Positions 38,058 through 46,418 of a stretch of 64,000 bases of DNA are shown in pieces; position 1 is the first letter of the stretch; each line of letters opens with the position of its first letter. The position numbers and the translations under genes were made by a program. The stretch is taken from positions 3,110,001 through 3,174,000 of the forward strand of contig NZ_CP034015.1 of the NCBI RefSeq assembly GCF_003855395.1. The letters are read 5' to 3'. The stretch comes from Shewanella livingstonensis (GTDB taxonomy: Bacteria > Pseudomonadota > Gammaproteobacteria > Enterobacterales > Shewanellaceae). The notes below the pieces were generated by a model. It saw only the letters and a program-made list of their open reading frames with translations. It was not told where the DNA came from and ran no database searches.

Positions 38058-39344
38058 AAACCAAGCCACCCATTTTAATTATAAATTAACATAACGCCTT
38101 TTCACTTTGATTGCGATAGCCCTAACCACGATTCAAATATAAAAATTGACTGAAAATCATCAATAAACTGAGCGTGCTGGGGGAAAAGCGAGCAACTCTG
38201 CAGATTAAAAGCATCACTGGTGGCTTGATATTAATCAAGCTGGAAATGAGGTTATTATTGTAGTTTGTGTTTTATACGTTCACTCTTAAGCGCATAACCA
38301 ACGCTGGCAGTTTGATGCGCCTTGTCGTCGTTTTCGCTCTAAGTGTTCACAATATTCTGTTAATGCCGGTAATGCCCCTACTGCACCTTTGAATAATGAG
38401 CCAAACTCGGTAGTGATTTTCAGCCAGTTTTCAGCTGGAATATTGAGTCTATTAAGAATATCTTGGCTACTTGAGCTTATCGCTCCACGCTTGTCCTCTC
38501 GAATAATACGACCCGTATCTTCTACCAGTACGATGTAGTCTTTTACATTGAACATCAGCCCATTTGGCATATCTAGCCGCTCATTGCCGACAAAAGGCAA
38601 TAATTCTTTGGGTTGCTCACCTTTTATGGCGGAGTTAATTCGACGTTGAATACTGGTGTAGTCTGAGGTTTCTGGAGTTGTCGCCATCTTGGCGCGAATT
38701 GGATTCAAATCGACATAGGCCATGCAACTTAACACGGCTGCTTCATCTAATAATGCTTGCGATTTAAACCGCCCTTCCCAGAATCTGCCAGTACATTTAT
38801 CTTCTTTGTTGGCCATTCGCGCAATCGGTTCACTTAAGGAGCGCATAAACCAACTTATATCAACTAACCGTTGTCTGTACTGGATTATGCAATCATTCAC
38901 GATGTTAAGTTCAAATTCGTTTAGGTCTTCACCTTTAACAAACTTCTGTGTCAGTAATGTGCCTTTAAAGCCTTTGTGCCATTGCATAAGCACGTCTTTA
39001 TCTGACCAGTTTTTTGCTTTATTTGCATCCACTTTAACAACTACATGCAAATGATTGCTCATCACGGAGTAAGCACAGATATCTATGGCAAAGATGGTGG
39101 CAAGCTCAAGAATACGTGAGTCAACCCACTCACGCCTATGCTCAAAGTTCTCACCCGTTGAATTATCCATTCCACATAAAAATGCCTTACGTACCACTCG
39201 TGAACAGCAGTGGTAATAAGCTGTGTCATCTAAACTAACGATTGTTTGTCTTGGTCTGGCCATCTTTAAGTACCATTTAGGAAGGGTAAATAAAGCGTAG
39301 TTTATTGTCTATTATTTAGCCAACTATTATGGGTGGCTTTGTTT
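38058..39344 (-). mobile_element. RAYT module bounded by 16-bp inverted repeats
   Basis: AAACCAAGCCACCCAT (38058-38073) and its near-perfect inverse ATGGGTGGCTTTGTTT (39329-39344) flank the Y1 transposase gene with 200 bp of non-coding 3' sequence. That 3' sequence is shared with a second, truncated copy at 43970-44200, so the unit has been duplicated as a block, as RAYT/REP units are. Confidence 0.55.
38286..39263 (-). CDS. REP-associated tyrosine transposase (RAYT)-like protein
   Basis: The 325-residue protein is an IS200-like HUH (Y1) nuclease: MARPRQTIVSLDDTAYYHCCSR, the metal-binding HLH at 71-73 (SNHLHVVVKVD), and KCTGRFWEGRFKSQALLDEAAVLSCMAYVDLNPIRA, characteristic of the RAYT group. 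The C-terminal part (NRLNIPAENWLKITTEFGSLFKGAVG) is an extension seen in Shewanella and Vibrio members. RAYTs process REP palindromes rather than moving as ordinary ISs. A paralogue fragment lies at 44201. Confidence 0.88.
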   Translation of the reverse strand: MARPRQTIVSLDDTAYYHCCSRVVRKAFLCGMDNSTGENFEHRREWVDSRILELATIFAIDICAYSVMSNHLHVVVKVDANKAKNWSDKDVLMQWHKGFKGTLLTQKFVKGEDLNEFELNIVNDCIIQYRQRLVDISWFMRSLSEPIARMANKEDKCTGRFWEGRFKSQALLDEAAVLSCMAYVDLNPIRAKMATTPETSDYTSIQRRINSAIKGEQPKELLPFVGNERLDMPNGLMFNVKDYIVLVEDTGRIIREDKRGAISSSSQDILNRLNIPAENWLKITTEFGSLFKGAVGALPALTEYCEHLERKRRQGASNCQRWLCA

Positions 39345-39434
39345 TATATTGGGTGATGAGATGGACGCTCCCTAATACGGCGTCAATGCGCCAAACTGAT
39401 GTTGAACCATACAGTTACTTAAGGAGCGTCCACC

Positions 39435-40478
39435 ATGAAAGTTACCACTATCGCGATTGATTTGGCAAAAAATGTTTTCCAAGTTTTAGGAATGGATAGC
39501 CATGCAAAGCAAGTCTTCAATAAACGGTTAAATCGCACTCAACTGATTGAGTTTATGTTGCAACAACCCCATTGCAATGTGGTCTTTGAGGCTTGTTATT
39601 CATCCCATTACTGGGGACGAAAATTTCTTGCTATGGGGCATAACGTTAAGCTCATTCCTGCCCAACATGTCACCCCGTTCGTGCGAGGCAGTAAAAATGA
39701 CAACAATGACACAATGGCGATTTTTGAAGCCAGCTTTAGGCCAAACATTCGTTTCGTGCCAGTGAAAACCGAAGAGCAGCAAGAAATATTGATGTTACAC
39801 CGAGTCAGAGAACGATTAGTGAAAGAGAAAACTGCCTGCACTAATCAAATTAGGGGGGTATTAGTCGATTTTGGGATTTGCTTTGCCCAAGGTTATAAAG
39901 CATTTGAAGTGGCTATGTGGGACATCATTAACGATGCGTCACAACGTCCCATTATTAAACTGATGGCTAATGATTTCTGGGATGAATATCAAAGTGTTAA
40001 TACACGTTTAGACAGAATTAATACCTTGATAAAAAAGCTTGTCGAACGTGACCCTAATGGAAAAATATTACTCAGCATTCCAGGTGTTGGGCCCATTATC
40101 GCGTCAACGTTTGTTGCATCAATTGGCAAAGGCCAGGCGTTTAATACTGCTAAAGAACTGGGGGTGTGGCTGGGGTTAACCCCCAAGCAATTTGCCTCTG
40201 GCCATCGAAGTGTCAATGGCAGTATTACCAAACGAGGAAACTGCTATTTACGCAAACAGCTTATTCATGGAGCCAGAACCGTTGTCAGCCATGCAAGTAA
40301 AAAACAAGATGATTTAAACCTCTGGATAACACAGTTAAGAAGCCGAAAAAGCATCTGCAGTACGGTGGTTGCCACGGCTCATAGACTCGCCAGACTGATA
40401 TGGGTTTTATTACAAAAACAAGTGCCTTATGCTCCGCAATATACTGCTAATCAAGGAGCAAACCATGGTACTTGTTAA
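39435..40478 (+). CDS. IS110-family (IS1111 group) DEDD transposase
   Basis: The 347-residue recombinase starts ITIDLAKN-like (TTIAIDLAKNVFQVLG, Asp9), has VVFEACYSSHYW, FVRGSKNDNNDTMAIFEA and a RuvC-like DEDD_Tnp domain. The Tnp_20 domain follows: LLSIPGVGPIIASTFVASIG and LGLTPKQFASGHRSVNGSITKRGN, with the catalytic Ser in that region. Full length and apparently intact. IS110 enzymes are guided by a structured RNA from the element's own non-coding end. Confidence 0.95.
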   Translation: MKVTTIAIDLAKNVFQVLGMDSHAKQVFNKRLNRTQLIEFMLQQPHCNVVFEACYSSHYWGRKFLAMGHNVKLIPAQHVTPFVRGSKNDNNDTMAIFEASFRPNIRFVPVKTEEQQEILMLHRVRERLVKEKTACTNQIRGVLVDFGICFAQGYKAFEVAMWDIINDASQRPIIKLMANDFWDEYQSVNTRLDRINTLIKKLVERDPNGKILLSIPGVGPIIASTFVASIGKGQAFNTAKELGVWLGLTPKQFASGHRSVNGSITKRGNCYLRKQLIHGARTVVSHASKKQDDLNLWITQLRSRKSICSTVVATAHRLARLIWVLLQKQVPYAPQYTANQGANHGTC

Positions 40479-40854
40479 CACTGTTGTCGCTATCTTGCAG
40501 AGCTCGGTCTGGCCAAGGACTCCGAGTCCGACTGGGTGATAAGAGCCGCAAGATAGCACATTAAATACTCACCAGGGTTGTTGTGAACGATGAAGAAATG
40601 GCTCAGTCCAACCAGTGCTAGCCCGAATAGGCCAAGGATAGGAAAAACCTAATCCGCATGGGTGTTTCAATTGACCGGCGCAGTGGTACGGATTTCATTA
40701 GGGGCGCAGCTTGGCTGTTAAGCCCGTATATATGGCAGTACAACCGCTTCTAGCGGTAAATGAGCGCATCAAAAGCAACGATAAGAGTGAGAATGTTGTA
40801 CAGAAAACTAAGGCCAAAAAGCCTTCGGTGAGCAGAGTATTATCTTGACTCACC
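40479..40854 (+). ncRNA. IS1111 right-end non-coding region, candidate bridge RNA
   Basis: About 375 bp between the transposase stop and the right inverted repeat have no coding frame but several short hairpins (for example GGACTCCGAGTCC near 40516-40528). In IS1111-group elements the guide (bridge) RNA is encoded in the right end, so this is where it should lie. Its exact ends and loops cannot be set by eye. Confidence 0.5.
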
Positions 40855-40914
40855 GGGAGCGTCCATATATGGCTTAGTTTTATTCGTAGTCGGAACTAGT
40901 ATATCTTATGAGTA

Positions 40915-41397
40915 TTAATACCTCATACTCGATTCAACATCGGCCATAACATCTTCTATACTCAGGCCACTAATTCGCATTAACTCAATTGTTAATGAGT
41001 CTATCACTTGAAAGCCCCTATCAATATTAGCTCTAGCTAGCTTGACTCTTTTTAATAAATCTTTTCTTCCCTGTTGAGTTGCAAATAACTCTGGATCGTC
41101 ATAAAAGAAGTTATGTATGATAAAATTTCTTTCCTTAAGAGTAAGCATTAGTGCATCTTCTGAATCTTGGCCAACCTTAATTACTCTTTTTAAATCTCCA
41201 ATAAGGCGCCCAAAAACAAACTTGGAAAATTTAGCCATTGAGGTGTCGAATTCATCATTCGACAAAGGACCTAATTCCAACTCCTTTAAAATAGTTAAAC
41301 AGTAACCAATGGAAAATTCCAGATGTTGTGATGCTTGCACAATGGCACCGACTTCATGGTAGATACATGTAAGGTCCTTCTTTAAAGCTTCATTCAT
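40915..41397 (-). CDS. HEPN-like protein (putative defence-linked RNase)
   Basis: The 160-residue all-helical protein contains LKERNFIIHNFFYDD: Arg90-Asn91-x3-His95, which is the Rx4H catalytic pattern of HEPN ribonucleases with the usual polar residue after Arg. The remainder (an EFSIGYCLTILKEL helix, RVKLARANIDRGFQVIDSLT) fits a four-helix HEPN fold. It lies 232 bp downstream of the retron reverse transcriptase on the same strand, inside the block bounded by the inverted IS110-end sequences. A link to the retron is suggestive only; it may be a separate toxin or defence gene. Confidence 0.5.
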   Translation of the reverse strand: MNEALKKDLTCIYHEVGAIVQASQHLEFSIGYCLTILKELELGPLSNDEFDTSMAKFSKFVFGRLIGDLKRVIKVGQDSEDALMLTLKERNFIIHNFFYDDPELFATQQGRKDLLKRVKLARANIDRGFQVIDSLTIELMRISGLSIEDVMADVESSMRY

Positions 41398-41629
41398 ATT
41401 CGAACCTCATATTTATAATAATTATTGATTAGCAGCATGTCTCGAGAAGCAAGTTGAGGATGATTATAGCCCCCTGAAAACTAGATGTTCCACTGAAGGG
41501 TATTTTAACATTAATAACTCCTTACGGGTTCTTGGACAAAAAACGTTGGAGTAATTAATTCTAGATAGTTTTGTATTGATTAGAAAAAATATTTAGATAT
41601 TTCGAAGAACCAAATGTAGTTAAGGGGAA

Positions 41630-42604
41630 TTATTTTACTAAACCGGTTTTCAGATGAGCGCATCTGAGATGTTTACCTATAGCATATGATTGTTTAGCTA
41701 GGCGTTTAAATAAGACATCACCATGCAACACAATCAACTTTTCATAATATTCAGGTTCGATGTTTCTCATATGCGATATAATGCCGTGAAGATAGGGTAT
41801 GTCGCTATTATTCAATTTTTTATTTGAATATAAATGAACAAGTCCTCTTATTTTTTTCCTAAGGTTTCTTCCAACAGAAATATTACCATCATGAGTTAAT
41901 ATAACTCCAGTAACTCTTTGTGACCTCCCCTTGCCTATAAGTCTTGTTTTTTTATCATTAACTAATAGATTTGATTTATTATCTAAAGAAATAATGTGAA
42001 CAACATGTGCTTCAACTTTCTTTAGATCCTTGTAACAGCAGCCTGAAAAAGTCAAGTCATCTGCATATCTGGAGTAACGAATAGAGTTTTTATGACAAAA
42101 ATCTCCAATTGCAATGTCAAAGTGTTTCATAACTAGATTTGAGAGCATTGGCGATGATGGAGCACCAATTGACAACTCTAATAGTGAGCCTACTTCTACA
42201 AACAAATATCTAGATAAAAACATTCTATCAAGATCATTAAAATCATAGCCCAAATCACCAAGTGTTCTGAATAAATCACTTGGTTTGATTGAAGGAAAGA
42301 AGTCTTTAAAGTCCATTTTTAATAAGAAGTCTGCTCCAGTATGAATCAAAGCATTATCTTTTATCGACCGCCCCTTTTCATAAGCCATTGAAAATTCTGA
42401 ACGATCAATACCGCTAAATACAATATCAACAATTGCTCTCTGAATATTTTTAACAAAAGGAGATGGTTGGCGTATTATACGGTCCCCCCCATTTCGCTTT
42501 TTAATTGAAAACGCCTTATACATGGAAGGAGCACTTCTCATATTAGATATGAGCTCATGCATTGGTAGTCCAAGATGTTCAGCTACCTTTGAAATCAATT
42601 CCAT
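41630..42604 (-). CDS. Retron reverse transcriptase
   Basis: The 324-residue enzyme has all retron hallmarks: region X NALIH (84-88), LKMDFKDFFPSI (first catalytic Asp, 98), GAPSSPMLSN, RYADDLTFSG (YADD at 180-183) and region Y VTG (231-233) before a thumb-like basic C-terminus. It makes multicopy single-stranded DNA from the msr-msd RNA encoded upstream (43669-43809). It overlaps the effector gene by 10 bp. Resembles the Ec86/St85 group. No domain is fused to it. Confidence 0.95.
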   Translation of the reverse strand: MELISKVAEHLGLPMHELISNMRSAPSMYKAFSIKKRNGGDRIIRQPSPFVKNIQRAIVDIVFSGIDRSEFSMAYEKGRSIKDNALIHTGADFLLKMDFKDFFPSIKPSDLFRTLGDLGYDFNDLDRMFLSRYLFVEVGSLLELSIGAPSSPMLSNLVMKHFDIAIGDFCHKNSIRYSRYADDLTFSGCCYKDLKKVEAHVVHIISLDNKSNLLVNDKKTRLIGKGRSQRVTGVILTHDGNISVGRNLRKKIRGLVHLYSNKKLNNSDIPYLHGIISHMRNIEPEYYEKLIVLHGDVLFKRLAKQSYAIGKHLRCAHLKTGLVK

Positions 42605-43617
42605 ACTGAATTCTCATCTATGATGTTAAACCTAGATCTTTCTTTATCGGAATAATAAGCAAACTGATTTACTCTTATTTCTGACAAGGTAGAAAAGCCA
42701 GTTTCATCTTTTATTTTTTCACTATACGAATATTTAATGAACCCTTTGTTTTTCGCTGTTGCCACATAAAAAACATCGCCGTTAGATTTTTTCTCAATAA
42801 AATCAAATACTGTCAATATATATATACAACTCTTTACCAACTGGGTCGTAGCATCTTTAATTTCAAAATATGTTTGTAGATAATCAACAATTTCATGTAA
42901 TTTCAGAGCTAAAAAACTGTAAATCAAATCTCCAATAATAAAGCAAAGGTGACCATTTCTTGAGTAATCTAACGTTGGGTTCTGAAGGGCTATCGATTCA
43001 CTTTTATTTGAGATATCTTGAACTATCAACGCTGCTTTTTCATGTATGACTTCTATTTTGTTAGGTAGTAAAGTTCCAATTTGATCTTTGTCATAACCTT
43101 TAACAATATAATGAACATCCCAATTATACCTTAAAACTATTCGGCTATTATCTTCCAAATGTTTAATCGGACCTAATGTAATATAAGAATCTTCTGATAT
43201 TGTTTTTTCATTTACAACTAATATCAACTTTTCTGATAATTGTTTTAATACACTAAAGCTGCCAAGCTCAGCATAAGCACCAGGGGCTTCAAGTATTAGA
43301 ACTATTGCACCAGCCATATCTGCTATTGCTAACTCAAAATCAATTAAGTTCTTAACAGTTCCATGTGAGAGCCAATCCTGATAGCTTTCAGCTAAAACTA
43401 TTTTTTCATTAAACAAGGGAAACTTATGAGATACGTCCAATGCCGCTTTTCTCATAGATTGATAGATTTCGGGTTTATCATCTTCACCTTTCCCTCTAGC
43501 AGTTGGCTTAGTACAACCACCACATAGAAAAACAAAGTTAGGTAGGTTTTTTAACCTAAGTTTTTTTAAATCTAGGCAATATAGAAATTTTTCTCTTACG
43601 TCGCATAATTCATTCAT
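42595..43617 (-). CDS. Retron effector, nucleoside deoxyribosyltransferase-like plus DNA-binding domain
   Basis: The 340-residue protein has VFLCGG at 29-34 and GAIVLILEAPGAYAELGSFSVL at 103-124, with Glu117 in the position of the catalytic Glu. This is the NDT-like fold of the Eco1 (Ec86) and St85 retron effectors. The C-terminal 110 residues (HEIVDYLQTYFEIKDATTQLVKS...KNKGFIKYSYSEK) fit the winged-helix part of those effectors. The order RNA, effector, RT is also that of Eco1. By analogy it is an N-glycosidase-like toxin held inactive by the RT-msDNA complex until phage interference. The substrate is inferred. Confidence 0.85.
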   Translation of the reverse strand: MNELCDVREKFLYCLDLKKLRLKNLPNFVFLCGGCTKPTARGKGEDDKPEIYQSMRKAALDVSHKFPLFNEKIVLAESYQDWLSHGTVKNLIDFELAIADMAGAIVLILEAPGAYAELGSFSVLKQLSEKLILVVNEKTISEDSYITLGPIKHLEDNSRIVLRYNWDVHYIVKGYDKDQIGTLLPNKIEVIHEKAALIVQDISNKSESIALQNPTLDYSRNGHLCFIIGDLIYSFLALKLHEIVDYLQTYFEIKDATTQLVKSCIYILTVFDFIEKKSNGDVFYVATAKNKGFIKYSYSEKIKDETGFSTLSEIRVNQFAYYSDKERSRFNIIDENSVWN

Positions 43618-43638
43618 TTTTTAGACTTAGGATTGGAA

Positions 43639-43660
43639 AAACCCAGCATTTGCTGGGTTT
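43639..43660 (-). terminator. Terminator between the msr-msd RNA and the effector gene
   Basis: A perfect 10-bp stem (AAACCCAGCA / TGCTGGGTTT, 43639-43648 and 43651-43660) with a 2-nt loop is followed on the minus strand by T (43640-43637). It would release a short abundant RNA while letting some transcripts read into the protein genes. Confidence 0.85.
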
Positions 43661-43668
43661 GTATTGCA

Positions 43669-43809
43669 TATCTTTACCTTAAAGGGCACGGACGCCGCGA
43701 CAAATCGGCTTGCCGATTTTCGTGGTGGCCGTGCTCAGAAAAACTAACAATCAAACACTTCTAGTGATACACCAGATGAAGCAGATCACGCTTCTAGCGC
43801 GTAAAGACA
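43669..43809 (-). ncRNA. Retron msr-msd RNA
   Basis: Read on the minus strand, a1 TGTCTTTAC (43809-43801) can pair with a2 GTAAAGATA (43677-43669), the long-range stem of retron RNAs. After a1 come two small hairpins with the same loop: CGC-TAGAA-GCG and CAC-TAGAA-GTG (msr part). The msd part is a long hairpin (43686-43734) closed by GCACGG/CCGTGC, with inner arms AAATCGGC/GCCGATTT around 43702-43719. The promoter and terminator fit both ends. The branching G is probably in the ACGC just after a1. Exact msDNA ends are unknown. Confidence 0.85.
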
Positions 43810-43813
43810 GTTC

Positions 43814-43843
43814 TATATAATCAAAATGTGGAAGTTAGGTCAA
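43814..43843 (-). promoter_or_regulatory. Sigma-70 promoter of the retron RNA
   Basis: -35 TTGACC (43843-43838), 18-bp spacer, -10 TATATA (43819-43814) on the minus strand. The expected start, about 7 bases downstream, coincides with the start of a1. Confidence 0.8.
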
Positions 43844-43924
43844 TGAAAATAATCATAAATCAGGATGAAATCTTAAAATTTGGATTTATATATCGTTTAA
43901 TCTCACATGGAGTCTGCTAACTAT

Positions 43925-43946
43925 GCCATATATGGACGCTCCCGGT
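43925..43946. repeat. Inverted 22-bp copy of the IS110 right-end sequence
   Basis: This is the exact reverse complement of 40852-40873, which spans the right inverted repeat of the IS110 element plus its flank. Beyond it, the sequences next to both copies also agree for TAG. The two copies face each other across the retron/HEPN block. From 43810 to 44200 there is no other gene. Confidence 0.85.
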
Positions 43947-44200
43947 ACCATAGGAACTATCACTAGGAACTATGCCACCCAATTTTATGATAGTTAACAT
44001 AACTTCTTTTAGCTTTGATTGCGATAATATTCTGCACGATTCATATGTATAAATTGAATAAGAATTATCAACAAACTGAGCACTAAATGGAAAATAGTGA
44101 GCAATACTGCAAATCCAACACAGCACTAGTCGCTTGATTGATGTCAAGCTGGAAAGGAGGTTATTATTTGAGTGTTTGTTTTCGTTTTTGAGATTAAACC

Positions 44201-44755
44201 TTAAGCACACAACCAGCGCTGGCAGTTTGATGCGCCTTGTCGCCGCTTTCGCTCCAGATGCTCACAATATTCTGTTAATGCAGGTAATGCCCCCACTGCA
44301 CCTTTGAATAATGCGCCAAATTCTGTAGTGATTTTTAACCAGTTTTCTTCAGGAATATTAAGTCTATTAAGAATATCTCGACTACTGGTACTAATGGCAC
44401 CGCGTTTGTCCTCTCGAATTATGCGTCCGGTATCCTCTACCAACACAATATAATCTTTAACACTGAACATAAGGCCGTTAGGCATATCTAATCGTTCATT
44501 GCCGACAAAAGGCGGTAACTCACTTGGTTGCTCGCCTTTTATCGCTGAATTTATGCGACGCTGAATACTGGTGTAATCTGAAGTTTCAGGAGTCGCAGCC
44601 ATCTTGGCGCGAATTGGATTCAAATCAACATACGCCATGCAAGCTAATACTGCTGCTTCATCCAGCAATGCTTGAGATTTGAATCTACCCTCCCAGAATC
44701 GACCTGTACATTTATCTTCTTTATTGGCCATTCTTGCTATCGGTTCGCTGAGTGA
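44201..44755 (-). pseudogene. Truncated second RAYT-like transposase
   Basis: The frame matches the C-terminal 180 residues of the RAYT at 38286 almost residue for residue (SLSEPIARMANKEDKCTGRFWEGRFKS... to the same CQRWLCA end). Homology stops at about 44755, where the HUH domain should continue. The catalytic half is missing, so it is inactive. Its 3' flank (43970-44200) also matches copy one. It abuts the abiV 3' end, so a deletion or recombination removed its front half. Confidence 0.9.
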
Positions 44756-44883
44756 ATATGTGTTATAACTCGCTAGCTACCCAACAAAGTCTTTAAAGCT
44801 ATATTCTCCCTCAGTAATAAGGTTTTCTTTTACCATTTCCTCAAACCAGTTATTTAGAGCCTCTTTCATTAACTCCATAGGGC

Positions 44884-46418
44884 CTGACTCTTCTACACAA
44901 ATCTGAAGCAAAATGAACTTTGTGACAAATCGATGATCAGATCTGGTAACTCAATCAATTTGCAGATTAATAATGTCTATTTTCAACGCAGAGCAATGGT
45001 CATACAATCACTTTAAAAACGGTTCATTTGGTGACTCACGTCGCACTGACCGTGTCATCGAAGTTGCTGCCGACATGGCGCGTTGTAGCGGTAAGTCAAT
45101 CGCTTTATCATGTCGAGGTAATGAAGCTAAAGTTGAAGGGGCTTATCGATTGATCCGTAATGACAACATTTCTCCAGAAGTGATTAGAGCTTCTGGTTTT
45201 CAACATACTGCAGAGCTTGCCCAGCCCTATGCTGAGATATTAGCCATTGATGACACCACTGCGTTGAGTTACAAACACCAAGTAGCACAAGAGCTTGGCA
45301 AACTGGGGACGACGACAGATAAATCACGTGGTTGGTGGGTTCATTCAACCCTGCTATTAGACAGCTTCACGACTCAGACTATCGGGCTTATTCATCAAGA
45401 ATACTGGCTTCGTCCTAATAACCCTGAAGATGCTGACGAAAAAGAAAGTGGTAAGTGGTCAGAAGCGTCCTATTTCTGCCGTCAACGCTTGGGAGACATC
45501 ATGTCACGGGTCATTTCAGTGTGTGACAGAGAAGCAGATATATTGAGTTATATTCAAGATAAGCAGAAGCATAATGAACGTTTCGTTGTTCGAGCGAAAC
45601 ATTCAAGAGCACTGGTTGAGACAGGACCTAAGTTATTTGAACACCTTGAGTCACAAGCAGAACTGGGTGAATACACTATCGATATCGCCCAGAAAGGGAC
45701 AAAAAATAGTAAAGGGAAGCCTGTAAACCGCGTAGCCAGAAAAGCCAAGCTAACCATTAAAGTGGCACAGGTTACCTTCAAAGCAAAAGGTGAAACTCAG
45801 CCTGTCAATGTGGTGTACGCTCAAGAAAAAACATCAAAAAACGTGACCGAGCCGTTGCGCTGGATGTTATTAACAACAGAGCCAATCGATACGTTAATTC
45901 AAGCACTTCATATTATTGATATTTACACCGCAAGATGGCGAATTGAAGATTTTCATAAAGCATGGAAAACGGGTGCAGGAGCTGAGCGCCAAAGAATGAC
46001 AGAGCCTAAGAATTTAGAAAGAGCGGTTTCAATCTTAGCGTTTATCGGCGTCCGTTTACTGCAACTCAGAGAAGCCATCACCCTCCCTTATTATTTACGT
46101 AAAAAAGGGCTGCTTGAGGAGGCCAAAGCAGTGGAGGCTCAACGCTGTGACACGGTGCTCGAAGAAGATGAATGGAAGGTGCTAATGCGGTTTAATAAGC
46201 CTAGAGGGCATAAAGATAAAGGAGCGCCGAGTCTGAAGTGGGCGTATCAATCAATCGCAAAGCTGGGTGGTTTCACCGATACCAAACGAACAGGGATCGC
46301 AAGCTGGACGGCGGTTTGGGAAGGTTGGAGTACATTACAGTCTCATGTTGTAGGCTACCGAGTCGCGAAAGAAATGATTGCTGATGGCGAGAGCTTATGA
46401 GATCTGATCAAGAGACAG
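44884..46418 (+). mobile_element. IS50-like element (IS4 family) with both ends intact
   Basis: The left end CTGACTCTTCTACACAAAT (44884-44902) matches the IS50 outside end at 17 of 19 bases. The right end (46418-46400) matches the IS50 inside end as I recall it, CTGTCTCTTGATCAGATCT, including two GATC sites. Flanks are the 9-bp duplication CCATAGGGC (44875-44883 and 46419-46427). The length of 1535 bp is that of IS50. It is inserted in abiV. Confidence 0.95.
44973..46400 (+). CDS. IS50/Tn5-like transposase
   Basis: The 475-residue IS4-family transposase aligns along its length with Tn5 transposase. The N-terminal DNA-binding region has GDSRRTDRVIEVAADMA; catalytic residues are Asp94 (AIDDTTALSY), Asp185 (VCDREADI) and Glu325 (RWRIEDFHKAWKTGAGAERQRM, the YREK motif). 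The C-terminal dimer region ends GIASWTAVWEGW. It appears intact; the stop overlaps the inside end by one base. Confidence 0.96.
   Translation: MSIFNAEQWSYNHFKNGSFGDSRRTDRVIEVAADMARCSGKSIALSCRGNEAKVEGAYRLIRNDNISPEVIRASGFQHTAELAQPYAEILAIDDTTALSYKHQVAQELGKLGTTTDKSRGWWVHSTLLLDSFTTQTIGLIHQEYWLRPNNPEDADEKESGKWSEASYFCRQRLGDIMSRVISVCDREADILSYIQDKQKHNERFVVRAKHSRALVETGPKLFEHLESQAELGEYTIDIAQKGTKNSKGKPVNRVARKAKLTIKVAQVTFKAKGETQPVNVVYAQEKTSKNVTEPLRWMLLTTEPIDTLIQALHIIDIYTARWRIEDFHKAWKTGAGAERQRMTEPKNLERAVSILAFIGVRLLQLREAITLPYYLRKKGLLEEAKAVEAQRCDTVLEEDEWKVLMRFNKPRGHKDKGAPSLKWAYQSIAKLGGFTDTKRTGIASWTAVWEGWSTLQSHVVGYRVAKEMIADGESL

Larger units (their letters stand above)
39361..40866 (+). mobile_element. IS110-family element, IS1111 group
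   Basis: Subterminal inverted repeats ATGGACGCTCCC (39361-39372) and GGGAGCGTCCAT (40855-40866) flank a DEDD transposase gene. The left end is short (about 75 bp) and the right non-coding end long (about 375 bp), the IS1111 arrangement. No target duplication is expected. In the left end GGACGCTCC (39363-39371) can pair with GGAGCGTCC (39423-39431), covering the transposase ribosome-binding site GGAG. Confidence 0.85.

Noticed and set aside
41630..42604. RT of a group II intron or diversity-generating retroelement
   Set aside because: It lacks maturase and endonuclease domains and any variable/template repeat pair, and it has the retron-specific NAxxH and VTG motifs.
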